This document shows positions 1-10,839 of a stretch of DNA of 64,000 nucleotides, piece by piece. The position numbers and the translations under genes are program-made. The notes below the pieces were generated by a model. That model did no database searches, had not been told where the DNA came from, and was given only the letters and a program-made list of their open reading frames with translations. Numbering within the stretch: position 1 is the stretch's first letter; each line of letters opens with the position of its first letter. The stretch is taken from the NCBI GenBank assembly GCA_027924585.1, contig BSBM01000106.1:39137501-39201500 (forward strand). The letters are read 5' to 3'. Source of the DNA: Larix kaempferi (Eukaryota; Streptophyta; Pinopsida; Pinales; Pinaceae).

Positions 1-716
1 CCACTTATCTTCGATTAAGGCGAGTGTCATATCCTTTCCAAAATTTCCTTCCAAGTCACTAATGTGAAGTTCTCTAATAACATGTTCTCTCATAAAACCA
101 ATTGGAATGCATAGTTGTTTTCCTTTGAAGAGGTAGCCATCTTGCATTAAATATTCACTCTAAATAAGATCCATGTTCCCAATTAATAGATTCTTCAATT
201 GTTATACATTATCCCGAAAATTGTTATCAGACGCACAACTATCCTTCAATGTAGCAAACCCATTTACTTGATTTTTCGTGGTTGTCAAAAGAATAGTGTG
301 CCAGCTCAGAGCATCTGCAACATGATTTTGATTTCCTGATTTGTGCTTCAGAACAAAGGTGTAGCCATGTAAGAAAGAGATCCATTTTGCATGTCTAATG
401 TTCAATTTATTTTGGGTGTTTACATATTTAATGTAATGTGATCGGTAAATAACACAAAATATTTTGGCACTAAATAATGCCTCCAATGTCGCAATGCTTA
501 CACAATTGCATAAAATTCAACATCATTATATGTGGAGTACTTCTTTCTTACCTCATTCATTTTTTTTGCTAAAAAATGCAATTAGTCTACCCGCTTGGCT
601 AAGTACATCTCCAATGCCTACATGTGAGACATCACAATCTACCTCAAACACTTTATCAAAATCTGGTAAGGCTAATATAGGTGCCTCAGTTACCCTCTTC
701 TTTAGAAACTTAAAAA
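1..716 (-). pseudogene. gypsy pol fragment: RNase H and integrase zinc-binding region
   Basis: Translated on the minus strand this gives a gypsy-type RNase H. It opens near 690 with a TEAPILALPDF stretch and a CDVSHVGIG motif (usual form CDASxxGIG). It continues through a HAKWISFLHGYTF stretch and ends in VADALS near 300. Downstream, positions 1-170 read into an HHCC-like segment (RELHISDLEGNFGKD) typical of the integrase N-terminus. The frame is broken between the two RNase H pieces (about 480-560). The window edge cuts the rest of integrase. The right end at 716 is the junction with copia A; the same reading resumes at 8118, so the domain was split by that insertion rather than truncated. 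Confidence 0.85.
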
Positions 717-1382
717 TGTTAGAGTAAATAACCCTCCTAGAGCATGTGTTGATGGTTCTAAAGGGTCCAACCACACATAAAAACACCTCGTAAATTACCC
801 ATGAGACAAAACCCTATTTTTGGGGCGTCTTCCTTGATTTGGGGGGAGCATTCCCTGATTTGAGGGTTGTTCCCCTTATTTTAGTAGTGTGTCTCAATTA
901 AGACTTAAGTTAATCCACTAAACTAAGTCCTAACTGACACCCAACTACCTAAAACACTCATTATCTCCCTAGTTGGTCTAGTAGCGCCCTCTTTTGAGCG
1001 ATTTTAGGAAACTACATGCATTATTAAGTTAATTGAGTGATTAGTGAGTCCCTTTATCAATTAACTCAATCTAGGAGTGCATGCCTGACTTATTGGGGTT
1101 ATTTTCTCTCAGTTAATCATGAATATCCCTCTCTACGTAGCATGAACCCTCTATACATAGCATGTACAATTCGAATTGATCCTTAACCTAATTCAAATTG
1201 GTCTCCTATATATTGTAACTTCTTTTCATTAATTCATTACTATGATAATACAATCATTATCTTTCTTCTCTACAAAATTAATGTGTAATGATCCATATAT
1301 ATTATTGCACAACTGTTCATGCTTGATTTAATCATCACGTCTTGTTGTCTTTTGCACCTATATCTATGAATGCTCAAAGCTT
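717..1382 (+). repeat. 5' LTR of copia A
   Basis: Starts TGTTAGAGTAAATAACCC at the gypsy junction and matches 7452-8117 along its length with scattered substitutions. It ends just before the primer site. The terminal CA is not clean, so the right boundary is plus or minus about 5 bp. Confidence 0.88.
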
Positions 1383-1385
1383 ATA

Positions 1386-1397
1386 TGGTATCAGAGC
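1386..1397 (+). other. primer binding site, initiator tRNA-Met type (copia A)
   Basis: TGGTATCAGAGC, complementary to the 3' end of plant initiator methionine tRNA and the usual primer site of copia elements. It lies 3 bp after the 5' LTR. Confidence 0.9.
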
Positions 1398-1704
1398 GAG
1401 GGGTGCTAAACTAGCTAGTGTACTAGTATTGTTTATCAAGCTTTTTTGCAGGTTGAGAAGGGCTTTTGCAACCAAGATTTTGCATCCACTAAGGAGGCTT
1501 TTCAAGCCACCAAACAAGCTTTTGTAGATACCAATAAAGGATTTTTCATCCACCAAAAAATGGCCCTTTGGTGCCTTTAAAAAGAGGTTTTTAAAACCAC
1601 TACTTTTTTAGTTTGAAGAAGGTTCATTTGGCTCCACCAAGGAAGCAAGTTTGTTACGTACATTAAAGAAAGTTTGCAGCCATCAAAAAAGTTTTTTTTC
1701 AGCC

Positions 1705-4323
1705 ATGGAACTACCTTCTACTCAGCTACTAACACCCTTCAATTATTTCGAATGGAAGCCAAGAGTGGAGATCCTTTTAAGAAAGAAGGGGTTGTACCGA
1801 ATGACCATGGGAAATGAGATGGAAACATTGCCTCTTGTTGAGAAATCCAAGTATCTTAATCTGATGGATGAAGCACATGGGATGCTATGTTATTCTTTAT
1901 CTCCTGACCTACTCTACCATATTCAATACAAGAATACCCCCAATGAAATTTGGACCTCTTTGTCCAAATTATTCAGTACACGAGATAAAATGAGGGGTCA
2001 TGTTTTAGAGGTAGAGTTAATGAATCTAAGACCAAGTGAGTTCGATTATGTACAAGAGTTCTTTTCAAATTCCAGATCTATCCTCTTTCAGCTCAATATG
2101 TGTAACATCCCCAAAGAAGACACTCAAACGGTACTTTCTATCCTTTCTAAATTGGGTTCTGAATTCAACACTTTTGTCTCTTCATTTCACTCTACTAGAT
2201 TATCACTTGGGGAAACCTTTGCCATGCCTTCTCAAGATGTGTTTGCATCCTCTCTTATTCAAGAGTAGGATAAGCTTTCTCATATGGGCCTACAAAAGTG
2301 CTCAAATTCTCATGCACTTGTAGCAAATCAAGACAAGAAGAAAGCCACTCAACATAAGCCCTCATACAAAGGCAAGAAGGAGCAAAAATACAAGTTCTTT
2401 TATGACAAGGAAGGGAAGGAGATTCCCATATGTCCCTACTGCAAAAAGGGACCTCACAAAGAATAAAATTGCAGGTTTAAGAAATTCTTCGAATAAAATG
2501 AATACAAAGTACGCAAGTCAAGATCTCCTCCTGAAAGGGGACATGTGCTCATGACAACTTCAACTTCAAAATTAGCCTCTTGGATTCTAGATTCCAAAGC
2601 TTCAAATCATATGGCTTCATCCAAGGACATGTTCACCTCTTTACATCCATCCTCTATCCAAGAATTACTCATGGGAGATAATACTCCAATCAAGGTATGT
2701 CAAAAAGGTAATATTTTACAAAAAGATGGGCAATTTCAAGATGTTTTGCTTGTACCTTCTCTATCCGAAAATATACCTTCCATCACACAATTGGGACCGG
2801 ATTCAGATACATATTCAGATTCTCATACATATTTTGATGACCTTGCTGCAAATAAGAGTATTGAAGACCCAATAATTCAACCCCATTGGGAAAAACAAAC
2901 ACTAAAAGCAGTCTGTGAACTAGTGGGTGATCCTGCCAATACTCGAAGAATATGTTCTGAGTTTTATGTTGCCACTCCAACTCTTGTAGCCATAGAGACA
3001 TTTATTCCCATTTATTACTATATAGTGGCCTCATATGATCCTAAAATATACAGGGAAGCCTCCGACAATCCTCATTGGAATGTTGCCATGGATGAAAAGA
3101 ATCAATCCCTCGTGGACAACAAAACTTGGGATTTGGTACCTCTTCCAGAAGAGAGCAAATTGATTAAATGAAATTGGATATATAAAACCAATAAGGAATC
3201 CAATGGATTTATCATCAAGTACAATGAAATATTGGTGGCCAAAGGATTCTCTCAGATACATGGAATTGACTACACATAAACTTTTGCTCCAGTTGCAAAG
3301 ATGGATTCACTTCGACTTGTTTTTTCCATAGCAGTTGCACAAAAATGGGAGATCCATCACATGGATGTGAAGAGTGCCTTTCTTCATGGGTACCTTGAAT
3401 AAGATATCTACATGGATCAGCCACTAGGGTACATTCAAAAATCATCTCTGGTATGCAAATTAAAGAAATATTTATATGGACCGAAACAACCTCCTCAAGC
3501 TTGGTATGCAAAAATGGATTCTTTTCTTTTGTTCAAAAATTTCTCAAGATGTAATTCAGATCCAAATGGGTATATGCTTCAAGAACACTGCTCTATCTTA
3601 CTTATTATACTCTATGTGGATGATCTCCTCATTACTAGAAGATCCACTACCTCCATTGCATGGTTCAAATATGCCTTGAATGACACATTTTTCATGACTG
3701 ACTTAGGGTTGTTACAATTATTTCTTGGACCCCAAATCACCCACTCAGATTTGGGGGTCACCCTAACACAGTCTAAGGATGCCAAAATAATACTCCATTA
3801 TGTAAAAGGGACATATAATTATGGGATCCACTATGGTTCTACTTTCAAATTTGATTTAGTTTGATGCACATATTATTGGGTTGATGATGGAACAAACCAC
3901 AAGTCCACCTCTGGTTACTTCTTCAATTTGGGATCAAGACCTATTTGTTGGTCAAGTAAAAAGTAAGACAGTATTTCTCTATCAACATTGGAGGAAGAGT
4001 ATATAGGAGCATTAAATGCTGCAACACAAGCCATTTTGTTACACCATATTCCCATTGAGTTGGGGATAGATTTTCATAAACCTACCATCATATTTTATGA
4101 CAACCAGGGAACCATTCAGACTTCAAGAGAGCCTGTTTAGCACCAAAAAACGAGGCACGTAGAGATCCATATGCACTATATAAGAGGATCGATCCATGAT
4201 CAGCTCATAGATCTACAGTTCTTCCCTTCTTCTGAGAATATTGCAGACATTTTTACTAAGTATTTTACCAGGAAGTTATTCATCCAATTAAGATATTCCT
4301 TGGGAGTACAAGAATTTTTGGAG
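1705..4323 (+). pseudogene. copia A gag-pol, decayed, integrase missing
   Basis: One reading frame runs from the ATG at 1705 to the copia B junction with only in-frame stops and no frameshift that I can see. Order: a gag of the UBN2 type (1705-2265), a CCHC-like knuckle near 2434-2472 (C-x2-C then H and C, with a stop inside), a protease start near 2575 reading LDSKASNHM (family LDSGASNHM, so the active-site Gly is lost), then reverse transcriptase (AKGFSQ, MDVKSAFLHG, YVDDLL at about 3230-3630), then RNase H (about 3780-4230). The stretch between protease and RT where integrase should lie is gone, and about 100 codons are missing between YVDDLL and RNase H. Stops include those at 2266, 2464, 3169 and 3862. 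Non-functional. Confidence 0.88.
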
Positions 4324-4978
4324 TGTGAAATTCTATGTCACGGCAAATCTAAAGAGCTAAGGATACCTCACAAAGAAAGAATGAGCAGAAAATTAGAATA
4401 AGAGTGAAAATGCAGTAAAAAAGAGCAGAAGAATAATATGCAGCAGAACCCAGATAGGAGCAGAATAATGTCACACTACTAAATTATCAGTATAATGAAC
4501 AATTATAATAAAATGGAGAGAATTGGAATCATGCAGGATAATTCAAACCTCAGTTGGTCTATCATAGGGATTATCACCACTGGAGGGCTCTGAAAGACTC
4601 AAAGTCAACTGAACTGAACCAAAACTCAGCGAACTGAAGTCACAATCAGTTAACTGACTAAGGATGGCGCAATAGTGATTATGTTGTGCATTCTAGTTAG
4701 AAAAGGGTGCATGAGGCCACAATCAGTGGCATCCGGAGCTCTAAACCCCCACAAGGGTCATATAACTCAGGTGGACTGCACTGGAACACTCAGTAGGTTC
4801 CTATAAAATAGGGAATTGATTGAAGTGGTCCTAAAATGATGCATGCAGGGATCATAAGGTGGTAGACGGATCATGGATGACATTTTCACACCACTAGGGG
4901 GGAAATGACATCATCAACAACTAGGGAAAATAAATAATGCTAGGTAGGACAAGGATTGAGTATTGAAATATCCTAACA
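4324..4978 (-). repeat. 3' LTR of copia B (left copy)
   Basis: 655 bp, TG...CA on the minus strand, matching 6597-7252 with many substitutions of mixed type. The polypurine tract lies immediately to its right on the plus map (CCCCCCTT at about 4980-4987). Confidence 0.9.
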
Positions 4979-5360
4979 TCCCCCCTTAATTCATACCTTT
5001 GCATCTTGGGCCCTGCTTACTAAGACCAAATTTCACCCATACAATCAAATAAATGATAAAAAATAAAGAACATTCCATGAACCAAGGAAATGGGGAAAAC
5101 CTCATGGGAAAAACCCCCCCTCAAATTGGATTGAAACACACCAAAAGATTAATTGCTCCAAACTCAAGTAGGTGTGATGCTTGATCATATGTCTGGATGT
5201 ATATTCCTCTTGGGAAGAATTGGATCGTGCTCCAAAAACATGTGCTTGTATTCTTCTTCAGTGGATGCAAGTGAATATGGAGGCTTCCTGAACTTGCTCT
5301 TCATACTGAACATGGTGAGAACAAATCCAAAGATATGAAGATCATCTTGGAACCTGTGAT

Positions 5361-5588
5361 TCAAACCAGCTGAGGTAGGATCAACTCCATGAATGTGTAG
5401 ATTGATATCTCCTTTGAAACAACATAGGTGATATCATAACCAAATGAACTATGACATGATGGTGGTGGCTTGGACTTCAAATCAGCTCCAAGAATTGATA
5501 TATGGTTTCTTGTGATCTCCTTTGAACCAGTAGGGGTGAGATCAAAACCAAAATCACCAAAATATGCCTGATACTTGAACCCAAGCAA
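5361..5588 (-). pseudogene. repeat-motif ORF of copia B
   Basis: A 75-codon minus-strand open frame containing FDLTPTGSKEITRNH and, further on, a degenerate second copy of the same motif. The same peptide motif occurs three times in copia C (42287-42566). I recognise no domain. It lies between the gag-like ORF and the polypurine tract, where an autonomous element would carry pol. It may be a leftover of a once longer frame. Confidence 0.5.
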
Positions 5589-5814
5589 ATGGTAGTGTCC
5601 TCCATCTTTAGAGAAACTCTGAGATCATCTGCCAATGATCGAATAGAAGTTCACAGGAAGCATGTGATCAAGGAGAGCAAATGTATCACCTCCAAACTCT
5701 GATTTAACCTACAAAACATTCAATAGATCATCATTCTGCACACCAGCAGACTCGTGTGAAAGAGAGGATTTAAGAACCTCTTCAGATTCTAAAGTATGAA
5801 ATGGATTATCTTGC

Positions 5815-6258
5815 TCATAATTGAAATAGAATACATTGAGAACATGAGTGTTGAATCTGCAACTTCTTCTTCATCTTGAACAACTTCATCATGAGAGAGT
5901 CCAAGACATAATTAGAGAGAACATTGAAGGAGGTATCACTGGGCTTGTTCTCCAAATAATTTGCACCAATCCCTTCATTCTGCTTTCCAAATGCTTTGTC
6001 CAGTTGGGCCCATAGATCACTTGGATATTCAGTAGCTTCCATGAGGTAGTGCATACTAGGAGACATAGCAATACACATTGCTCTAAAGGATATGTCACCT
6101 TCATTTAGCCAATCATTGTCTTCTTCATAAGAAGCAAAATCTCTCATGTCACCAATACACATCTCAAAAAGACCTTGTCTCTTCAGATATGCTATCATCT
6201 TTGGTTTCCCCTCATCATAGTTGAATGGATAGAGAGGAGGAATTCCTTTCAGATACAT
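5815..6258 (-). pseudogene. copia B gag-like ORF
   Basis: A 147-codon minus-strand ORF starting at the ATG at 6256-6258. Its N-terminus (PLYPFNYDEGKPKMIAYL) and the downstream DLWAQLDKAFGKQNEG stretch resemble the start of copia gag proteins, which open with a W/Y-containing segment and a LW..L motif. The copia C ORF at 41637 aligns by eye over the whole length (both have FGKQNEG or a shifted equivalent, followed by E-K-SD). It is shorter than a full gag and has no zinc knuckle. Probably the remaining coding part of a non-autonomous element; whether it was ever translated is unknown. Confidence 0.7.
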
Positions 6259-6584
6259 GGAAGCTGTGGTAGAATACCTGCAAAAACAATGGAAAATATT
6301 TGCTACTGCAACTACAGAAAACTATTGCAACTGCAGAAACTGCTGCAACTATTGTTGCACTCAAAAACTTCGAATAACCTGCAAAAAAATATCAATAATG
6401 GAGGTATACTTCTACTAAGCACTACTCTAGGACAGTAGGCACTTTTATTCGGATCCTTCACACCTGGATAGACCTCATTGGATTTCTCCAATGAATTCAA
6501 TGCAATGGCACCAGGATTTGCTGTGGAAATCTAGATTCTTCTGGTGCACTACCAAAAGCAGTTGCTCAACCTATTCGCTCGATG

Positions 6585-6596
6585 GATCTGATACCA
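6585..6596 (-). other. primer binding site (copia B)
   Basis: On the minus strand TGGTATCAGATC follows the LTR end CACA directly. It matches the initiator-Met primer site except near its 3' end. Confidence 0.85.
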
Positions 6597-7252
6597 TGTG
6601 AAATTATATGTCACAGCATATCTAAAGAGCTAAGGATACCTCATAAAGAAAGAATGAGAAGAAAAATAGAATAAGAGTGAAAACTGTAGTAAAAAAGAGC
6701 AAAAGAATAATATGTAGTAGAACTCAGATAGGAGCATAATAATGTCACACTGCTAAATTATCAGTATAATTAACAATTATAATACAATGGAGAGAATTCG
6801 AATCATGCAGGAGAATTTGAACCTCAGTTGGTCGAGCATAGGGATTATCACCACTAGAGTGCTCTAGAAGACTCAAAGTCAACTAAATTGAACCTAAACT
6901 CAGCTAACTGAGGTCACAATCAGTTAACTAACTAAGGAGGGTGCAATAGTGAGTCTGTCATGCATGCCAGTAAGAAAATGGCGCATGAGGCCACAATCAG
7001 TGTCATCTGGATCTCTAAACCCCCACAAGAGTCAAATAACTCAGGTGGATTGCACTGGAACACTCAGTAGGTTCCTATAAAATAGGGAACTTATGGACGT
7101 GGTCCTAAAATGATGCATGCAGGGCTCAGAAGGTGGTAGATGGATCCTGGATGACATCTGCACACCACTAGGGGGGAAATGACATCATCAACAATTAGCG
7201 AAAATAAATAATGCTAAATAGGACAAGGATGGAGTATTGAAATATCCTAACA
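6597..7252 (-). repeat. 5' LTR of copia B (right copy)
   Basis: 656 bp partner of 4324-4978. The right flank repeats the TGGAG target site. Confidence 0.9.
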
Positions 7253-7451
7253 TGGAGGAGGGTCCTTAAAACCTTCTTCTCACATTCTTTCTACATTCTC
7301 TTTCATGAGGGGTTTTCCCATTGGGTTTTTTCCCTATTTCCCAATTTATAAATAATATTCTATTTTTTGTGCATGAGTACCTAATATGGCTACAAATTGC
7401 CAGGACTCGTTTCTTTTTCTTAGTTTTTTTCCTATATAGGCTTATGGGGGG

Positions 7452-8117
7452 TGTTAGAGTAAATAACCCTCCTATACCATGTGTTGATGATTCTAAAGGG
7501 TCAAACCACACCTAAAAACACCTCCTAAATCACCCATGAGACAAAACTCTATTTTGGGGACTCCTTCCTTGATTTGGGGGCACATTCCTTGATTTAGAGG
7601 TTTTTTCCCTAATTTTTGGAGTGTGTCTCAGTTAAGACTTAAGTTACTCCATTAAACTAAGTCCTAACTGACACCCAACTACCCCAAACACTCATTAGCA
7701 CCCCATTTGGTCTAATAGCGCCCTCTTTTGAGTGATTTTAGGAAACTACATGCATTATTCAGTTAGTTGAGTGATCAGTGAGCCCCTTTATCAATTAACT
7801 CAATCTAGGAGTCCATGCATGAATTATTGGGGTTATTTAATCTCAGTTAAGCCTGACTATACCTCTCTGCATAGCATGAACCCTCTATACATATCATGGA
7901 AAATTCGAATTGATCCTTAACCTAATTCAAATTGGTCTCCTATATATTGTAACATCTTTTCAATAATTCATTACTATGATAATACAATCCTTGTCTTTCT
8001 TCTCTTCAAAATTAATGTGTAATGATTCATATATACTATTGCACAATTGTTCATGCTTGATTAAATCATCATATCTTGTTAACTTTTGCACCTAGATATA
8101 TGAATGCTCAAATATTA
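7452..8117 (+). repeat. 3' LTR of copia A
   Basis: About 666 bp partner of 717-1382, preceded by a polypurine tract (GGCTTATGGGGGG, 7439-7451). The following bases (8118-8123, TAAAAA) repeat those left of the 5' LTR, and the gypsy frame resumes right after. Confidence 0.88.
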
Positions 8118-8709
8118 TAAAAACTTTCCTCAATTTCATTGGTCCACTTGAATGCCGTTCCTTTCGTACAATCTGTTATGGGTGCTAAAATTTCAAATAC
8201 ATTTTCGGTAAACTGGTGGCCATCCCATGAAAACTTCTTGCTTATGTTATGCTCATAGGACTAGGCCACTCCAAAATTACTCTAACCTTCTTTGAATCCA
8301 TATTGAATCCTTCTTTCGAGATGAAAAAACCCATAAATACCAAACTTTCTTGCAGGAACCTAAATTTATTCAAATTTGCATAAAGCTGATGTTTTCTCAA
8401 TGTATCCAATATAATATTTAAACGTTGCAAGTGATATTCTCTATTGTTACTAAAAATTAGAATGTTATCAAAATAAATGACAACAAACTTAGCTCCAGCT
8501 AGCACATCCATCATGTCTTCCAAGCATGGTATAGGAAACAGATATTTGATGGTAATTTTATTGATTACTCTGCTATCTATGCACATCGTCCACATATTAT
8601 CTTTTTTTGGACTAAACAATGTCGGTACAGCACAAGGACTTATGATTTCTCTTACCAAACCTTTCTTCATAAGCTTTGTTACTTGTCGGTTGATCTCCTA
8701 ATGTTGTGT
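8118..8709 (-). pseudogene. gypsy reverse transcriptase fragment with internal deletion
   Basis: Minus-strand reading gives the gypsy RT order: an INRQVT-KKGLVREIISPCAVPTL-like stretch (8700-8625), then D-R-INKIT and PIPCLEDMMDVLAGAK, then straight into a YFDNILIFS stretch at about 8470. The segment that normally lies between these, carrying the first catalytic aspartate (family FSKIDL) and the following palm motifs, is missing. The usual FDD box reads FDN. The left end continues into an NEIEESF stretch at the copia A junction. The right end at 8709 abuts the AGGAA target site of the tandem array and picks up again at 21397. Non-functional. Confidence 0.85.
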
Positions 8710-8714
8710 AGGAA

Positions 8715-10741
8715 TGTCATGTCCCAAATTTGGAATTGGGTCACAATGGCCTAATCACATTGGCCATATTCATTAGAGTTTGTAAAATTGATGTTAAAGG
8801 TCAAATAATTGCCAAGGAGGAAAATTACTAGTTTCCTAGGTTTGGGGTGGAAGCTTTGGGATTTGGAATAATGGGGATAATAAATGATGTTTGAACATTA
8901 GAGTGGCATAAATATTTAATAAAGGATCTAAATAAATATATACAAGTGAAAATCAAAGTGGCATTTGATCATGAAGACACATGGAGGAAGTGGGACCCAC
9001 ATATGGCTAGATTTCCCCACTACACTTGGCATCATTCTCTCACCAATTCGAATTCAAGGTGAATGGTAACATACTTGGGGGATTCCAAAAGGTATTATTC
9101 ATGGCATGACTCATACAAGGTCGAAATATAGAGGAAGAGTAACTCCCATGGAAGAGGAAGAGGCAATTTGGAGTTAGTGAGACACTTGGGCTAGATTCCC
9201 TAGCTCTATGACAACAATGATGAAGATGCTATGACACCTATGACACAAATCAGACCTGAAGGCTGACATATGACATATATGACATGTCAGGGCTAAAAAT
9301 AGACTCCAAGAGGGCGCTCAAGGGTGTTAGGGAAGCTAAGATGCTTCCACATGTGATTTGGTGGAAGTGGGAAACTAGGAATTGTTGTACAAGTGGCGTT
9401 CTTTGGAATCTCTTCCCAACTTGAGTTGGCATGAGTCTCTTGGAAGGAATTCGACCCATGGAGGACATTAGAACTTTATAAATGTCAATAACAAAGAATG
9501 AAACCAGCTTTTGATCATTTGTAGAATTTGCAATTGCATTTGTGAAGAGGGAGAGCTAGTGGATGACTAGTTTCTTGCCTTAGCCAATTTCGAGGGTGAA
9601 AGATTCCCATCCAAGTTGGTAATTGGAAAGGCCATTCAGACCTTTCATTTGGAGCTTTAATGGAGTCTTTATTTGTAGGTGTAAGCTACAGGGCAGCTCA
9701 TGGTTTCTTCTATTGCAGCTCACTCCTTCAACCATTTCCAGTTTTGATGGCATATTCTTGATCCTTGAGGGAGGGCGTTTTTGGTGAGCTATTGTACTCT
9801 TTGGGGAATCTTTTAATGCCCCATTTCATTTGTAATATGAAGTAAATACTCTGTTCTTCATCTCCAAAAATTTTCAGGTCGAAATTCCAAGTAGAAATGT
9901 ATAAATCTCATTTTTAATGGAAGAACAATGCCATTTCCCCACTACCTTGTTGTGAACCAATGTATTGATGATGATTTCGAATGAATGGATGATTCTCTGA
10001 TATATTTGTGATCAATATACTACCATGGATGTCTTATACAAGTTTCATGTACTGTACTTGAGCATTTGAAGCATTTTTACTCAGTTTAGTTGTATTGGGA
10101 GGTGAAATAGTGCCATTTCCCCAAGGGTCGAATTGGGGATTTTTGCAGTTGAATGGGAGAGGGCGAGAACAGTTGTAATAATAAATTAATGGTGCATATG
10201 AGACTTTAATAAAATAATTAACACATTACATACCTCTGTTCATAAATTTGAGTGTGTTTGGAGGCATTTGGGAAGCCATTTTCAGTACTTACCCCAGGGG
10301 GATTTGAACCCCAAATCACTAGTAAAATTGCATAATTGGTCCAGAATATAAAGAGAGTTTGCAGAGGTATTTTGGTGGAAATATTTCATCCATAAAAATC
10401 ATATTCTAGTTATAATATCATTCATACACCTTCCTTGAATATTTGAAGGCATTTGGAGTTAATTTGCGACCTAGAGGCCAATACTAGTCAACGGAAAATT
10501 ACTAGTAAAGTTACCTACATTGATCAGAATTGAAAGAGGATTTGCAGAAGTATTTTAAAGGTCCAAAGGCATCCCTGAAACACATATTTATGTTCTAATA
10601 TCATTCATATACCTTCTCAGAAGATTTGGGATCATTTGGGGCAAATTTGGGACCTAGAGATCAAAACTAGTCAAAGGTCGAACTAGGGAAAAAAAGTGAA
10701 AAATTGCAATTTTAATAAAATTCCTAACAAGGGACATTACA
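8715..10741 (+). repeat. array LTR 1 (outer left)
   Basis: 2027 bp. It shares G9065, A10380 and C10570 with LTR 4 against LTRs 2 and 3, and has about ten private changes seen by eye. Its left edge adjoins the AGGAA duplication. Confidence 0.95.
10229..10741 (+). repeat. three-unit tandem repeat inside the array LTR
   Basis: The last 513 bp of the LTR are three diverged direct units starting CATAC or CATATACC (10229-10422, 10423-10605, 10606-10741). Each unit has a GGCATTTGG or ATCATTTGG stretch; the first two close with AATATCATT and the third is cut short by the LTR end. The same structure is present in LTRs 2-4 and, reversed, in the LTRs at 46381-48398 and 51161-53298. Confidence 0.75.
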
Positions 10742-10742
10742 G

Positions 10743-10754
10743 TGGTATCAGAGC
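10743..10754 (+). other. primer binding site, array unit 1
   Basis: TGGTATCAGAGC two bases after the LTR end, initiator-Met type. Confidence 0.9.
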
Positions 10755-10839
10755 ATGGTCTTGGCACCTGATGTGGTAGAACATTAATGAAGACCAGGAG
10801 TCAAAGAAATAAGCCACCACCCTTAGAAACTGAAACTGG

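Larger units (their letters stand above)
4324..7252 (-). mobile_element. non-autonomous copia-like element (copia B), inserted in copia A
   Basis: Two LTRs (4324-4978 and 6597-7252) in minus orientation start TGTTAGGATATTTC and end AATTTCACA on the sense strand. A perfect 5 bp duplication TGGAG flanks it (4319-4323 and 7253-7257). On the minus strand a primer site adjoins the right LTR and a polypurine tract (AAGGGGGG) adjoins the left one. The 1618 bp interior holds only a gag-like ORF and a short repeat-motif ORF. No protease, integrase or reverse transcriptase is seen, so it must have relied on another copia element. Its interior resembles that of copia C at 41481-43030, including a nearly identical 3' untranslated stretch. 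Confidence 0.92.
717..8117 (+). mobile_element. Ty1/copia retrotransposon (copia A), nested in the gypsy pol
   Basis: Two LTRs of about 666 bp (717-1382 and 7452-8117), both starting TGTTAGAGTAAATAACCC, flank a plus-strand internal region with an initiator-Met primer site, a one-frame gag-pol and a polypurine tract (GGGGGG just before 7452). The flanks carry an A-rich duplication (AAAAA at 712-716 and 8119-8123). Removing the element rejoins the interrupted gypsy frame. The gag-pol has in-frame stops, an altered protease motif and no integrase, so the element cannot act alone. Copia B sits inside it at 4324-7252. The exact 3' ends of the LTRs are uncertain by a few bases because the two copies differ there. 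Confidence 0.9.

Noticed and set aside
9250-9468. 72-codon minus-strand frame found in each array LTR
   Set aside because: It lies within the LTR, varies freely between copies and in the reversed long element, and has no start context or domain. Its recurrence is explained by LTR repetition.
10300-10330. tRNA T-arm-like GGATTTGAACCCC in each array LTR
   Set aside because: No acceptor stem, D arm or anticodon arm fits around it, and it sits inside the LTR repeat structure.
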